Program-made: the position numbers and the translations under genes
Assembly: GCA_029260795.1 (NCBI GenBank)
Contig: JAJDCO010000030.1
Location: 1 to 64,000, forward strand
From: Planctomycetota bacterium
GTDB lineage: Bacteria > Planctomycetota > OFTM77
Length of the DNA stretch: 64,000 bases
Reading direction: 5' to 3'
Notes under the pieces: model-generated
What the model saw: the letters and a program-made list of their open reading frames with translations, nothing else
Database searches by the model: none
What the model was told of the DNA's origin: nothing
Shown: piece after piece, positions 15,891 through 25,365 of the stretch
How positions within the stretch are numbered: the first letter of the stretch is position 1
Layout: each line of letters begins with the position of its first letter

Positions 15891-18077
15891 ATGAAAGACC
15901 CGAATCGATCCGACGCCCACCAGAGCCACCGCTCGACCCCGAACGGAAAGCCCGAGCGCTCCCCTGCCCTCTCGCAGGCGTGCCGACAGCTTTCCTATCA
16001 GCTCGGCCGTCCGTTGTTGGCCGAAGCGCTGAAAGAGTCCGATCTGTTCTGGCTGCTGACGGAAGCCGCCGAAGAGATCGCGCACGGATCGAAGCCGAAG
16101 ACGACGTTCGTGGCGCCTTGGCCCGTCGCCTCCATTCAATCCGCCCTCGCCAACGAAGGCGCTGGGACCGAGGCGATCTCGGAGTCGAGCGATCCACCAG
16201 CCGCCGAAATCGTCGAGACCCGAGAAACCCTCGAGACCTCTCCCCCCTCTACGACCTCTGCGACGCCACCGGGAGAGTTGCTGAAGGCTCAGGACTCCGA
16301 GCTGGGCTTCGATTCTCGTACCGAGCTCTCCTTCGAGAACTTCCGCAACGCTTCGGCCGAGCGCTGGGGAGACGTGATCGAGGCCGCGTTCTCGTTCGAG
16401 GATCTCGAACAGGAAGCCGAGGCCTGGACGTCGCTGCGAGACTTCTCAAAGTCCGAGGACGCGACGGAGGACGACGAGGAGAAGCAGGCCGAGGAAGCGA
16501 TCGAAGAATCCGTCGAAGCGCAGGGCCCGACCGATGGCGATCTCTCGCCGTCGCCCGTGCCGACGCTCGAGGAGCCAAGCTCGGATCTGCTGGGCACCGA
16601 TCCGAGCTTCGAGCTCGAGCCCCTGGCCATTCCGCCACTCACCGCCGAGCTTCCCGAGCTCGACCTCGGTGATTGGACGAATGCCACCGAGGAGCCGCGC
16701 TGGAGCGTCGAAAAAGCAGAGGACACGCCGCACGGTGCCTCGGCAGTCGAAGTGCTGTCCTCGACCGAGGAGACCCAGGCACCGGACGTCGGGGAGCCCG
16801 CACACTCGAACGAGCTCTTCTCGCTGGCTTCGAGTGAGGAGTCGCCGACCGTCATCGATCTGCTCGGTCCCGATACGGACGAGCTGGATCTCGACGTCTT
16901 GGACGAGCTCGATCTGTTGGCAAGCTACCCGCTGAATGGCGCAGCCGAGAGTGAGGATTCCGTGACCTCGAACAACCCGCAAGCCACCCCGGCCGTCGAT
17001 TCGGAGGCGATCGTTCGTCATCCGGCCTTCTCGCCGAAGGCCGAGGTATCAGAAAGCACGGCGCCGTCGGAATCGACCGAGCCGACTTGGGCGCTCGACT
17101 GGGAGGCCGGCTGGGCAGACGCCGAGTGGAGTGAGGACGAGGCTGATTGGAGCACCTTCTTGAGCGGCCAGAGCGTCGACGCGACGACGGCCGCCGCGGC
17201 CAACGGGCACTCGAGAGAGATCTCCGACTCGAACGTCGCTCTGGTCGAGCTCTCGGGAAGGACCGAGGGTTCGGACGGCTTGACCATTCCGCCCAACCGG
17301 GTCGAAGCGGACTCGGAGGAAGAGGTCGAGGACTGGTCGCACTCGATGGACGAGCTGCAATCCGACCTTCGCGAGACGCTCCAGCTGGTGCGGGCCGAGC
17401 TCCCGGGTACGCTCGATGCCTTGCTGGACGAGCTTCACGACAACGAAGACGGATCGGACCACGACGACGCGTCGACCTCGAGCTACTGGGAGGAGCCGGA
17501 GCCGTTGCCGGCAGACTTCGATCTTCAGACGGACCCGCGGGGTCTCGATGTGGAGGAAGCTCTCAATCTCGCCCTCGATCGCCGCTCGGCATCGCTCGTC
17601 GACGACGAGTACGACGAGTCCCCCCTCGACTCGATGACGACGAACGACGAGCTCGTGTTGCCGAGTCGGCCGACGCAAGAGCTGCACTCGCTCTTGGACG
17701 AGCTGCGCTCCGTGATGTCACTCGAGCAGCAGCAGCTCGGGCACGTGGCATCGAACGTCGGCACGATTCGATCCGAGCTCCGTGGCCTGCGGGACGAGGT
17801 CGAGTCCGGTGGCCGCGTATCGGCGGAGCTGCTGAACCGTGTGATCGCCCTCAACGACAAGAGCGAAGCGCCCGCCGAGACAGGCCCCGAGTCGCTCGTG
17901 CCGACCGTGCTGGCGGCCATGGGTGTCGGCCTCGTCCTCGCGACATGGACGCTGTTCTTCTACTACCGGGTACGCGACCTCCGCCTGGCACTCGGCTGCT
18001 TGGTGATCGCCAACCTGGTCGGCTTCGCCTTCTTGCTGGCGAGCTTTGCTCGGGGCTCGGCGTCTCGACGCTCCTGA
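15891..18077 (+). CDS. large acidic low-complexity protein with C-terminal membrane anchor
   Basis: A 728-residue protein I do not recognise. The first 60 or so residues form a helical, more ordered segment (SQACRQLSYQLGRPLLAEALKE, given here as a partial reading). Residues 90-560 are extremely rich in Glu, Asp, Ser, Thr and Pro and probably disordered. Residues about 600-660 contain heptad-like helices (ELHSLLDELRSVMSLEQQQL, then LRGLRDEVES). Two membrane helices close the protein: VLAAMGVGLVLATWTLFFYY and LVIANLVGFAFLLASFA. Topology suggests a tail-anchored protein with a long acidic arm. The start at 15891 lacks a strong ribosome-binding site, so it is tentative. The convergent regulator gene ends 37 bp downstream. 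Confidence 0.75.
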   Translation: MKDPNRSDAHQSHRSTPNGKPERSPALSQACRQLSYQLGRPLLAEALKESDLFWLLTEAAEEIAHGSKPKTTFVAPWPVASIQSALANEGAGTEAISESSDPPAAEIVETRETLETSPPSTTSATPPGELLKAQDSELGFDSRTELSFENFRNASAERWGDVIEAAFSFEDLEQEAEAWTSLRDFSKSEDATEDDEEKQAEEAIEESVEAQGPTDGDLSPSPVPTLEEPSSDLLGTDPSFELEPLAIPPLTAELPELDLGDWTNATEEPRWSVEKAEDTPHGASAVEVLSSTEETQAPDVGEPAHSNELFSLASSEESPTVIDLLGPDTDELDLDVLDELDLLASYPLNGAAESEDSVTSNNPQATPAVDSEAIVRHPAFSPKAEVSESTAPSESTEPTWALDWEAGWADAEWSEDEADWSTFLSGQSVDATTAAAANGHSREISDSNVALVELSGRTEGSDGLTIPPNRVEADSEEEVEDWSHSMDELQSDLRETLQLVRAELPGTLDALLDELHDNEDGSDHDDASTSSYWEEPEPLPADFDLQTDPRGLDVEEALNLALDRRSASLVDDEYDESPLDSMTTNDELVLPSRPTQELHSLLDELRSVMSLEQQQLGHVASNVGTIRSELRGLRDEVESGGRVSAELLNRVIALNDKSEAPAETGPESLVPTVLAAMGVGLVLATWTLFFYYRVRDLRLALGCLVIANLVGFAFLLASFARGSASRRS

Positions 18078-18113
18078 CTCGCGTCCGATCGCACGCCTCG
18101 AACGAGGCCGCGG

Positions 18114-19559
18114 TCAGGACTCCAGAGAGACCGTCCGACCCACTTCGAGACTGCGGCAGAAGTCCTCACGCTGAATGCCGTGCTTCTGGATCCGATACTG
18201 GAGCGTCTTGTACGAGATGCCCAGGATCTTCGTGGCGGGGCCGATGCTGCCTCGCGTTCGCGTGAGTGCCTGCAAGATCAGGTGTCGCTCGAGTGCTGGC
18301 AGCGACACGCCGGCGGGCGGAAGTCGGAACCCGTCCAACGCCGAGTCGTGGAGTGTCGGTCGTTGGAGCAAGCTCGGCGGCAGGTGCCGCTCCGAGAGTG
18401 AGTCGCCCTCCGAGAGAACGACCAGGCACTCGATGCAGTTCTCGAGCTCGCGAACGTTGCCTGGCCAGGCATACTCCTGCAGGCGTGCCAGGACGTCAGC
18501 GCCGATCCGCGGCGCTGACCTCTCGAGGCGAAGGGCGCTCCGCTCGAGGAAGTGCTCGACCAAGAGCGGGATGTCCTCGGCGCGCTCCCGAAGAGGTGGA
18601 AGCTCGATGGGGACGACATTCAAGCGGTAGAAAAGATCCTCGCGAAAGCAACGCTCCCGGATCGCCGACTCGAGGTCATCGCTGGTCGCGGCGAGCAATC
18701 GCACATCCACGGAGCGGTTGCCTTCCCCGCCGAGGCGCTGCACCTCACGCTCTTGAATGACCCGCAGGAGCTTCGCCTGCAGGTCGACACGCATGGCGCC
18801 GATCTCGTCGAGAAACAAGGTTCCGCCATCGGCCTGCTCGAAGCGCCCGGGCCTCGCCCGAACAGCGCCAGTGAAGGCGCCCTTCTCGTGCCCGAAGAAC
18901 TCACTCTCGAGCAAGGACTCGGGAATGGCCGCGCAGTTCAGAGCGACGAAGGGCCGGCTCGAGCGACGACTGCCCGCGTGAATCGCTCGCGCGACCAGCT
19001 CCTTCCCGGTGCCGCTCTCGCCGCGGATCAAGACCGAAGTGCCTGCGCGCGCCACCCGCTCGATCATCGAGAACACGTCCTGCATTGCCCGGGACGCACC
19101 GAGTAGTCCTCCCAGTCGATGCGGACCGCGAAAGGCTCCACGGAGCGAGCGCACCTCGTCCTCGAGGCGGCGCTGATGAATCGCCTTGCCGAGTACCAGC
19201 AATAGCTCCTCACGCTCGAATGGCTTGGTCAAGTAGTCCGCCGCTCCGAGCTTCATCGCCGAGACAGCATCCGATACCGAGCCGAAGGCCGTCATGAGGA
19301 TGACCGGCAGGAAGGGATGCGACTGCTGCGCGCGGGCGAGGAGCTCGAGCCCGCCGAGCTGAGGCATGCGTTGATCGACGAGCACGATATCGAAGTCCTC
19401 CTGCTCGATCCGCTCGAGGCCTTCCGCACCGTCTGCGGCAGTGGTCGTTCGATACCCGGAGCGCTGCAAGATCCCGGCGAGCATTTCGCGCTGCACGGCC
19501 TCGTCATCGACGATGAGGACATGGCTCTCGATCGTGCCGGTCGGCTCGTGGCTCATCAC
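18114..19559 (-). CDS. NtrC-family sigma-54-dependent response regulator
   Basis: 481 residues. An N-terminal receiver domain has the acidic pair (VDDE), the phospho-accepting Asp in LVDQRMP, and Lys in LTKPF. The AAA+ domain has Walker A GESGTGKE, the sigma-54 contact loop GAFTGA (in KGAFTGAVRARPGRFE), and Walker B GTLFLDEIG. The Fis-type HTH at the C-terminus includes GPATKILGISYKTLQYRIQK. It activates sigma-54 promoters once phosphorylated. Its start overlaps the end of the sensor kinase gene by 4 bp (ATGA), so the two form one coupled operon. The signal and target genes are not evident. A further 14-residue C-terminal tail follows the HTH. Confidence 0.95.
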   Translation of the reverse strand: MMSHEPTGTIESHVLIVDDEAVQREMLAGILQRSGYRTTTAADGAEGLERIEQEDFDIVLVDQRMPQLGGLELLARAQQSHPFLPVILMTAFGSVSDAVSAMKLGAADYLTKPFEREELLLVLGKAIHQRRLEDEVRSLRGAFRGPHRLGGLLGASRAMQDVFSMIERVARAGTSVLIRGESGTGKELVARAIHAGSRRSSRPFVALNCAAIPESLLESEFFGHEKGAFTGAVRARPGRFEQADGGTLFLDEIGAMRVDLQAKLLRVIQEREVQRLGGEGNRSVDVRLLAATSDDLESAIRERCFREDLFYRLNVVPIELPPLRERAEDIPLLVEHFLERSALRLERSAPRIGADVLARLQEYAWPGNVRELENCIECLVVLSEGDSLSERHLPPSLLQRPTLHDSALDGFRLPPAGVSLPALERHLILQALTRTRGSIGPATKILGISYKTLQYRIQKHGIQREDFCRSLEVGRTVSLES

Positions 19560-21469
19560 GCCACCTCCTTTCGAGCTCCAGGCACCGGACCCGGATCCTC
19601 CATCGGCAGGCGCAATCGAAACCGGCTGCCAGATCCGACCTTGCTCGCAAGCTGAATGCGGCCTCCATGGACCTCGACCACGACGTGGTGGACCATGGCC
19701 AAGCCCAGCCCGGTTCCGGTCTCGCGAGTGGAGTAGCCAAAGTCGAAGATGCGATCGTAGTCGGCCTCGGGAATACCCTGCCCCGTGTCGACGATCTCGT
19801 AGACCATCTCATGACCCTCGCGTCGGAGGGCGAGCGTGACGGTGCCGCCACGACGTGGGATGGCATCGAAGCTGTTGAGCGCGAGATTGAGCACCGCGGA
19901 GCGCAGCCCCTCCAGGTCGGCCTCGATCTCGGGCAGGCCTTCGTCCACCTGCGTCTCGAGTCGAATGCCCCGACGCTGTGCTTCCTTCTCGAGGAGTCGT
20001 GCGACCTCGAGCAGTGGCGTCTCGGGTCGCACCCTCTGACGTCCGCGGGGCTCGGATCGAGCAAAGCGCAGGAAGTTCTCGATCAGGCCGTCGAGGCGAC
20101 GGATCTCACCGCGCATGAGGCCGACCGTCCGATCGAAGTCGGCCCGTGTCTCCGATGCCTCGGGTCGGCAGACCTCCTCGAGATGCTGCAGTGTCAGATT
20201 GACGGAGTGCAGGGGGTTGCGAACGTCGTGCGCGACGCCTGCCGCCAATCGACCGAGGGCCGAGAGCTTCTCGCGGCGGCGCATCTCGAGCTCCCGCTCT
20301 CGACTGTCCCGAACCCGGCGCGTCATCCGGTTGAAGGCTCGGCCGAGGCGAGCCATCTCGTCGCGGCCACGGATCTGGACTCGTGCGGACCAATCCCCAT
20401 CGGACAGCAAGCTGAGAGCTCGATCGAGCTCTCGAACCGGCTTCAGGAACCGCTTCGCCAGCGCGATCGCCAGCAACACGCCGACCACGAGCACGACCAG
20501 GAAGATCAGCATCGACTGCTGGCGCATCCGAGAGAAGATGTCTTCGTAGGTCGCGACCGGAACTCCGAGAACGATCTCGGCCGCTCGAGCTTCACCTGGC
20601 GCCAAGGCCGTGCTCGGCAGCCCTTCCATTCGGAAGATCCCGGCGCCGTTCGGATCACCCACGACCGGCTCGAAGGTCACCGAGCTCTCCGCGAAGCGGG
20701 TGGCGAAGGGCGTCGTGCCGGCATCGACCGAGAGCCAGCCGCCGCTCGAAGGCTCCAGCGTACAGAAGAAGCTCACACCCGGCCTCTCATCGCTCGAGCG
20801 ATCGAGGCGGGTCTCCCACCTCGTCTCGAGTTTCTCTGGATCGATCTCCGTCAGAATCCCGGGCCAGGCCGACGAGTCTTCGATCGAGCTCTTCGTGGTG
20901 GCCGGCCCGCCTGAATCACTGGCTTCCCGGACGACCTCCAACGTCGGAATCCTCAGCAGCAGCTGGCGCTGCTTGCTGACCGCCCGCACTTCCGGTAGCG
21001 AGACCGCGATCATCCGGACCTGACCGGACTCGCCGTGCACCGAGTCCTTCAGCACGACGTTGACGCGTCTGTGCTCTGCCTCGACGGGCCGATCGCTCAC
21101 CTCCGCCTCGGGCGAGCTCGTGGGATGCTCCGTCAGCTGGCTGAGAATCGCCGGAATCGGCTGCCCCGGTGCGATCTCTCCCCAGGCGTCCTCGAGGGTC
21201 TTGGGCGGCGGCTGATCTGCGATCGAGTCCGTCGGCGAGGGAGACACGACGGTGAAGGACGAGACCTCAGTGTACTCACCTCGAAGATGCGTCGAGGAGT
21301 GCGTTACCCCCCGCGGCCCGAGCGATTGCAAGGTACCCCGCCCCACCGTCGAGACCGTCTTCTCGAGCTCTTCCATGATGCGATCTTGTGAATGCTGCAC
21401 CAGCAAGCCGAAGACGGCGAGGGCGACGAGGAGCAGCAGACTCATCAAGCAGACGAGCCGAGTCGTCAT
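19556..21469 (-). CDS. membrane sensor histidine kinase (NtrB/AtoS-like)
   Basis: 637 residues from ATG 21469 (GGAGG 6 bases upstream; a longer frame from 21493 has no good ribosome-binding site). TM1 is LVCLMSLLLLVALAVFGLLV, followed by a periplasmic sensor region of about 270 residues with no recognised ligand domain. TM2 is MLIFLVVLVVGVLLAIALA, followed by a HAMP linker and a HisKA dimerisation helix with the phospho-His in GVAHDVRNPLHS. The HATPase domain has an N-box (LNLALNSFDAIPRRGG), a G1 box (DTGQGIP) and a G2 box (GTGLGLAMVHHVV). It phosphorylates the NtrC-like regulator encoded immediately downstream. The trigger is presumably extracytoplasmic. Confidence 0.94.
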   Translation of the reverse strand: MTTRLVCLMSLLLLVALAVFGLLVQHSQDRIMEELEKTVSTVGRGTLQSLGPRGVTHSSTHLRGEYTEVSSFTVVSPSPTDSIADQPPPKTLEDAWGEIAPGQPIPAILSQLTEHPTSSPEAEVSDRPVEAEHRRVNVVLKDSVHGESGQVRMIAVSLPEVRAVSKQRQLLLRIPTLEVVREASDSGGPATTKSSIEDSSAWPGILTEIDPEKLETRWETRLDRSSDERPGVSFFCTLEPSSGGWLSVDAGTTPFATRFAESSVTFEPVVGDPNGAGIFRMEGLPSTALAPGEARAAEIVLGVPVATYEDIFSRMRQQSMLIFLVVLVVGVLLAIALAKRFLKPVRELDRALSLLSDGDWSARVQIRGRDEMARLGRAFNRMTRRVRDSRERELEMRRREKLSALGRLAAGVAHDVRNPLHSVNLTLQHLEEVCRPEASETRADFDRTVGLMRGEIRRLDGLIENFLRFARSEPRGRQRVRPETPLLEVARLLEKEAQRRGIRLETQVDEGLPEIEADLEGLRSAVLNLALNSFDAIPRRGGTVTLALRREGHEMVYEIVDTGQGIPEADYDRIFDFGYSTRETGTGLGLAMVHHVVVEVHGGRIQLASKVGSGSRFRLRLPMEDPGPVPGARKEVA

Positions 21470-21627
21470 GGGTGGCCTCCGGAGGGGAATCATCGACGGC
21501 GGAACACCTGAGTGCTCTCGCCGTCTCGCCCCGGCCGTGGCTCACGTGCGCCGACGGCCGAGTGTCTCTCTCCTCTACGGGCAGGAGGGCTGGACGTTGA
21601 ATCGCATTGTCCGCAGCGGGACGGAAC

Positions 21628-22935
21628 TCAGTGGCTGCCCGAGCTCTCGGGGCCGGGTGCGATCTTCTTCTTCTCGACTCGCAACACCTTGCCGGCGATC
21701 AGCGCCACGATTGCGGCCGCGAACGAGCCGAGGGCGCCCATCTTGGCGTCATCTTGAATCGTGCCGCGTTCGAAGGCGACGGTCGCGACGAACAAGGCGA
21801 CCGTGAATCCGATTCCGGCAGCGGCGCCGAGCACGATCAAGTCGTTGGGCTTCATCCCTCGAGGCAAGCCGAGACGCAGCCCCTTGGCGGCGATCATCCC
21901 GAAGACCCAGATCCCGAGCGGCTTGCCGAGGATGAGGCCGACCAGCACCAGACCGGTCGCCTGACCGAACTCGCCACTGATGGGGACGCCGGCGTTCAGC
22001 AACCCGAAGGCGAGCAGAATCAGCTCGACCGGGTTCTTCCACCAATGCTCGAATGCCGTCAGCGTGTCGTGCTTCTCGAGCTTGCCCCAATTGAACAGCC
22101 CCGTGTCGACGTGGGCGTGAGGCATGACCGGAATGATCGGTAGGAGACCCAGAGCGGGATGGATACCCGACAAGGCGAAGCCGAACCAGGACATCGGACC
22201 GCAGATCAGCAAGTAGGGCCAGAAGCTGTGAATCCGCATCCGACGCATCACGACACCGACGATCATGGCGGCGACGGGGAGCAGCATCCAGAGGAGCTTG
22301 AGCTCCTCTTGAGGATAGAAGACCGCGAGGATGACGAGCCCCAGCGCGTCGTCGGCAATGGCCAAGAGCAACAGGAACGGGATCGCGGGGTGGCCGTTTC
22401 CGAAGACGACTCGGGCGACCATGTAGCTGAAGGCGATGTCGGTCGCGCACGGAATCGCCCAGCCGTTGGAGAGCGTCCCCATCTGACCGAGCATCGCCGC
22501 GCCGAGCAGGTACAAGCCGGCCGGTCCGGCCATGCCGCCGAGCGTCGCGATGAGCGGCGTGGCGGCCTTCTTCGGATTGCTGAGCGGGCCACCGGGCAGG
22601 GTCGCTTCCCACACCTCCTTGCCCGCCATGGCGAAGAAGAGCGCCATCAGAATGTCGTTGACCAAGTAGTGCAGCGTGACGACTCGCTTGTGACCGCCTT
22701 CCGCGACCGGGTGCTCCTCGGCTTCGCCGCCCGCCGCCGCTTCGGCTCCTGCGCCTCCGGCGGCTTCGGCCTCGTCATGGTGAGGCAGCTGTCCGACCAG
22801 CTCGTTCTCGAAGAGCTCGAAGTGGACCAGGTGCTCGTAAGACTCGTGGTCGAGATTCGCCCAGGCGAGGGCGGCGACGGCGCCGATGACCAGGAAGAGT
22901 GAGTTCTCGAACAGGAACTTGATCGTGCCTTTCAT
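21628..22935 (-). CDS. nhaA: Na+/H+ antiporter NhaA
   Basis: 435 residues from ATG 22935. Exchanges H+ for Na+ or Li+ across the inner membrane. The core has the family's ion-binding pair in LLLAIADDALGLVILAVFY and the unwound-helix motif GWAIPCATDIAFSYMVARVV. About eleven membrane helices are visible. Unusual: the periplasmic loop after TM1 holds an insertion rich in Ala, Glu, Gly and His (from LPHHDEAEAAG to EEHPVAEGGH), which could be a pH- or metal-sensitive loop (inference). It sits upstream of the two-component pair on the same strand, separated by 158 bp. Confidence 0.95.
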   Translation of the reverse strand: MKGTIKFLFENSLFLVIGAVAALAWANLDHESYEHLVHFELFENELVGQLPHHDEAEAAGGAGAEAAAGGEAEEHPVAEGGHKRVVTLHYLVNDILMALFFAMAGKEVWEATLPGGPLSNPKKAATPLIATLGGMAGPAGLYLLGAAMLGQMGTLSNGWAIPCATDIAFSYMVARVVFGNGHPAIPFLLLLAIADDALGLVILAVFYPQEELKLLWMLLPVAAMIVGVVMRRMRIHSFWPYLLICGPMSWFGFALSGIHPALGLLPIIPVMPHAHVDTGLFNWGKLEKHDTLTAFEHWWKNPVELILLAFGLLNAGVPISGEFGQATGLVLVGLILGKPLGIWVFGMIAAKGLRLGLPRGMKPNDLIVLGAAAGIGFTVALFVATVAFERGTIQDDAKMGALGSFAAAIVALIAGKVLRVEKKKIAPGPESSGSH

Positions 22936-23269
22936 CGGACGAGCGTCTCCCCACCGCGACCGAGTCGTTTCGGCACGCCTGCTCGTCGGGGCTCTCGAGC
23001 GTCGCACGAGAGCATCGAGCACATTCGGTCGCGCCAGGTCTGCCTATCAGGGGATCGACTCTCGCCGATCCGACCCGCGGGGACGGATTCTAGACAGCCC
23101 GACTCGGCAACGCAATCAGTTCCCACGATACGCGTTTACGCTCGGCAACCGGTTCGGAGGAGCCGCGGCTCCCACTGAGCCTTCGAAAGCGCTTCGAGGC
23201 CCGAGCCAGACCGATCAAGAGGGGGAGCCCGTCGCTTCGGTGGCGGCGGACTCCCCACTCCACGGTGTG
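22936..23269. other. intergenic region upstream of nhaA
   Basis: 334 bp between the di-haem peroxidase stop and nhaA. It contains a perfect 14-bp palindrome GGAGCCGCGGCTCC at 23,159-23,172. This could act as part of a terminator for the peroxidase gene or as a protein site, but no T-run follows it. No promoter was assigned. Confidence 0.45.
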
Positions 23270-24919
23270 TCAGAACAGCACGTAGCGAATGCCGCTCGTG
23301 GCCGCGAAGCCGCCGAGGGCGACCGGGTCCTGAATGAACCACTGAGCGAAGTAGACACGGCCGACCAGTCCAGGGAGATTGGGAATTCGGGCCTGTACGG
23401 TGCCGAACCCGGCTCCCGATCCCGAGCCACCGAGCGTCACGGGAATGAACACGGGGCTGGGCACGAGCGAGAGAAACACCGGGACGCCGCCCACGTTTTG
23501 TCCGATCGGGCCCGGAGCACCCGCGATCCCGAGCAAGGCAGCCGCACCACCCAGAGCGTCCGCGACACCGACCTTGAAATCGATGTTGCCGATGTTCAAG
23601 GGCGTCTCCGACAGCCAACGCGGTGCGAAGCCACCTGAGCCCGCGTGAGGCGCTCCGAACGGACCCGCCGCACCGAGGCCCGTCTCGATCGAGAGCAGCG
23701 GTCGATCGAAGGGCGCCGCGGCGGAGGCCACCCGTGGGTCCGTCAAGCCGTTGGTGAGGAAGTCGACGATCCGGCCGCGCTCGAACGGCGAGAGACCGAG
23801 CGGGACGATGAGAGGATCCTGATTGTCGGCGAAGTCACCACCGCGGTTGTAGAAGTTGAGCACGGCATCGAGCGTGGCGAGCTGGCCGTTGTGCATGAAT
23901 CGCTCTCGGAGGCCGACGTTCCGAAGCGAAGCGGTCTTGAACTTGCCACGATCGGCCGGGTCGCCCGTGACGACTTGGCGTCCTCGGTCCTCGAACGAAG
24001 GCCGCAGCCCCAGATTGTGAAAGCGGTCGTCGGAGAAGAGCGGAGTCGAGTGACAGCGCGCACAACCCGCAGGGCCCGTGAACAGTGCCAGCCCCGCCTG
24101 CTGGTTGGGAGTCAGGGCACTGCCGTCTCCGGCGACGAATCGATCCCACGGGGTCTGAGCGGGATTCAGGGTTCGCTGGTAGGCCGCGAGCGCGAAGGCG
24201 ATCCGCTCGGCCGTGATGTCGGAGGTTCCGAAGGCGGCTTGGAACAAGTCCGGATAGGTCGGGTTCACCGCCAGCGCCGCTGCGAGATCGCTCGGCAGCG
24301 CGCTGGCGAGCTTGAGGGGAGTCACCACCGTGAGCTTGTCCGTGATCTGAGTCCAATCTCTCGACTCATGAGCCATCTCGACGTCGCTGAGAGGCGGGCC
24401 GATGGCCTGATTCTCCAGTGCCCCTCCGAAGGGAATGCGAATGGCTCCGGAATCCGGATCGACGAATCGGCCGCTGGCGCGTCCGTCCCAGAACAGCTCA
24501 CCGAAGTGGCCCGCAGCGATCATGCTGGGGGTGAAGCGCGAAGTGACTTGCGGCACCAGTCCGAAGGCCGCGTCGGGAAGGAAGTCATTGCCGGAGTCGG
24601 AGCGAATCACGCCCGGAGAGCCGTTGGTGTCGTCGGGCGTGCCGAACAGCCCGTCGAAGCCCGGAGCGGGGGCGACGCGCGGATCGCCGCCACCGGTGGC
24701 CGATCGATGGCAGGTTCCACAGGCGACGGTGTTGTCGCTCGAGAGCTGCTCGTCCCAGAAGAGGCTCTTGCCGAGCACGGCCTTGGTGGCGGTGGTCGGG
24801 TTACCGGGTGGATCGGGGGCGGGACCGAGCTGAGCTCGGGCGGCGCTCGTGCTCAGGAAGAGCGAGAACGCGACGATCAGAAGGGAGGTACGGACGGATG
24901 ATGAGCGCAGAGCGGGCAC
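23270..24919 (-). CDS. di-haem cytochrome c peroxidase family protein (CcpA/MauG-like) with C-terminal extension
   Basis: A 549-residue periplasmic protein. The signal peptide is SLLIVAFSLFLSTSAARAQ. The first c-type haem site is CGTCH (in VACGTCHRSATGG) and the second is CARCH (in GPAGCARCHSTPLF). Between them are the family segments GHFGELFWDGRASG and AFALAAYQRTL; after them comes KTASLRNVGLRERFMHNG. The enzyme would reduce H2O2 or carry out MauG-type protein oxidation. From about residue 420 an extra 130-residue beta-rich domain ends in FAQWFIQDPVALGGFAATSG, a pattern I associate with secreted planctomycete proteins. No partner substrate gene is adjacent. Confidence 0.92.
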   Translation of the reverse strand: MPALRSSSVRTSLLIVAFSLFLSTSAARAQLGPAPDPPGNPTTATKAVLGKSLFWDEQLSSDNTVACGTCHRSATGGGDPRVAPAPGFDGLFGTPDDTNGSPGVIRSDSGNDFLPDAAFGLVPQVTSRFTPSMIAAGHFGELFWDGRASGRFVDPDSGAIRIPFGGALENQAIGPPLSDVEMAHESRDWTQITDKLTVVTPLKLASALPSDLAAALAVNPTYPDLFQAAFGTSDITAERIAFALAAYQRTLNPAQTPWDRFVAGDGSALTPNQQAGLALFTGPAGCARCHSTPLFSDDRFHNLGLRPSFEDRGRQVVTGDPADRGKFKTASLRNVGLRERFMHNGQLATLDAVLNFYNRGGDFADNQDPLIVPLGLSPFERGRIVDFLTNGLTDPRVASAAAPFDRPLLSIETGLGAAGPFGAPHAGSGGFAPRWLSETPLNIGNIDFKVGVADALGGAAALLGIAGAPGPIGQNVGGVPVFLSLVPSPVFIPVTLGGSGSGAGFGTVQARIPNLPGLVGRVYFAQWFIQDPVALGGFAATSGIRYVLF

Positions 24920-25365
24920 GGGCGAATCTCCTCGAGCGGGTTTTGGGAAGCCTTCTTTCTTGTGCCCGTTTCAACCGGAGCGCCGAGCGAGCGGACCGCT
25001 AAAAATGACGAAGACGTCGAGCCTGAGTTTTTGAGCGGTCGACGGGATCGGTCTCGAAAGGGCTTGGTGAGTCGAGCCGCTCGGAGTCGATTCGATAAGA
25101 CCTTCATCGGAGGATCGCGAACGTCTCGCGAGAGTCTCGCACCCAAGATTGGATCGTGGTGCCGCTCGCCGGATGACCGCCCCCTGTGCGGGAAGCCGTG
25201 GTCGGACGATCGACGGGTAGCCCGAGGTGCAAGCTCCTCAAAGCAATGCGCGGTCGGAGCTTCCGAGGCACGTTTGAAAAATGAGCGCTCAGGCCGGACA
25301 ATGCCGTCCGGAATCACGTCCCCCATCCAAGAGCTTATCTGGCAAGTCCCGATTGGAGAGCCACC
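24920..25365. other. divergent intergenic region between peroxidase and DUF4397 lipoprotein genes
   Basis: 446 bp with no gene. Besides the inverted repeat at 24,994-25,040 nothing specific was identified. Both flanking genes start here, so it must contain two promoters. Confidence 0.5.
24994..25040. repeat. inverted repeat GACCGCTAAAAA / TTTTTgAGCGGTC
   Basis: Arms at 24994-25005 and 25028-25040 are complementary over 12 bases with one bulged G, separated by 22 bases. It lies upstream of two divergent genes, so it is not an end-of-gene terminator for either. It may be a regulatory hairpin or an operator. Confidence 0.45.
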
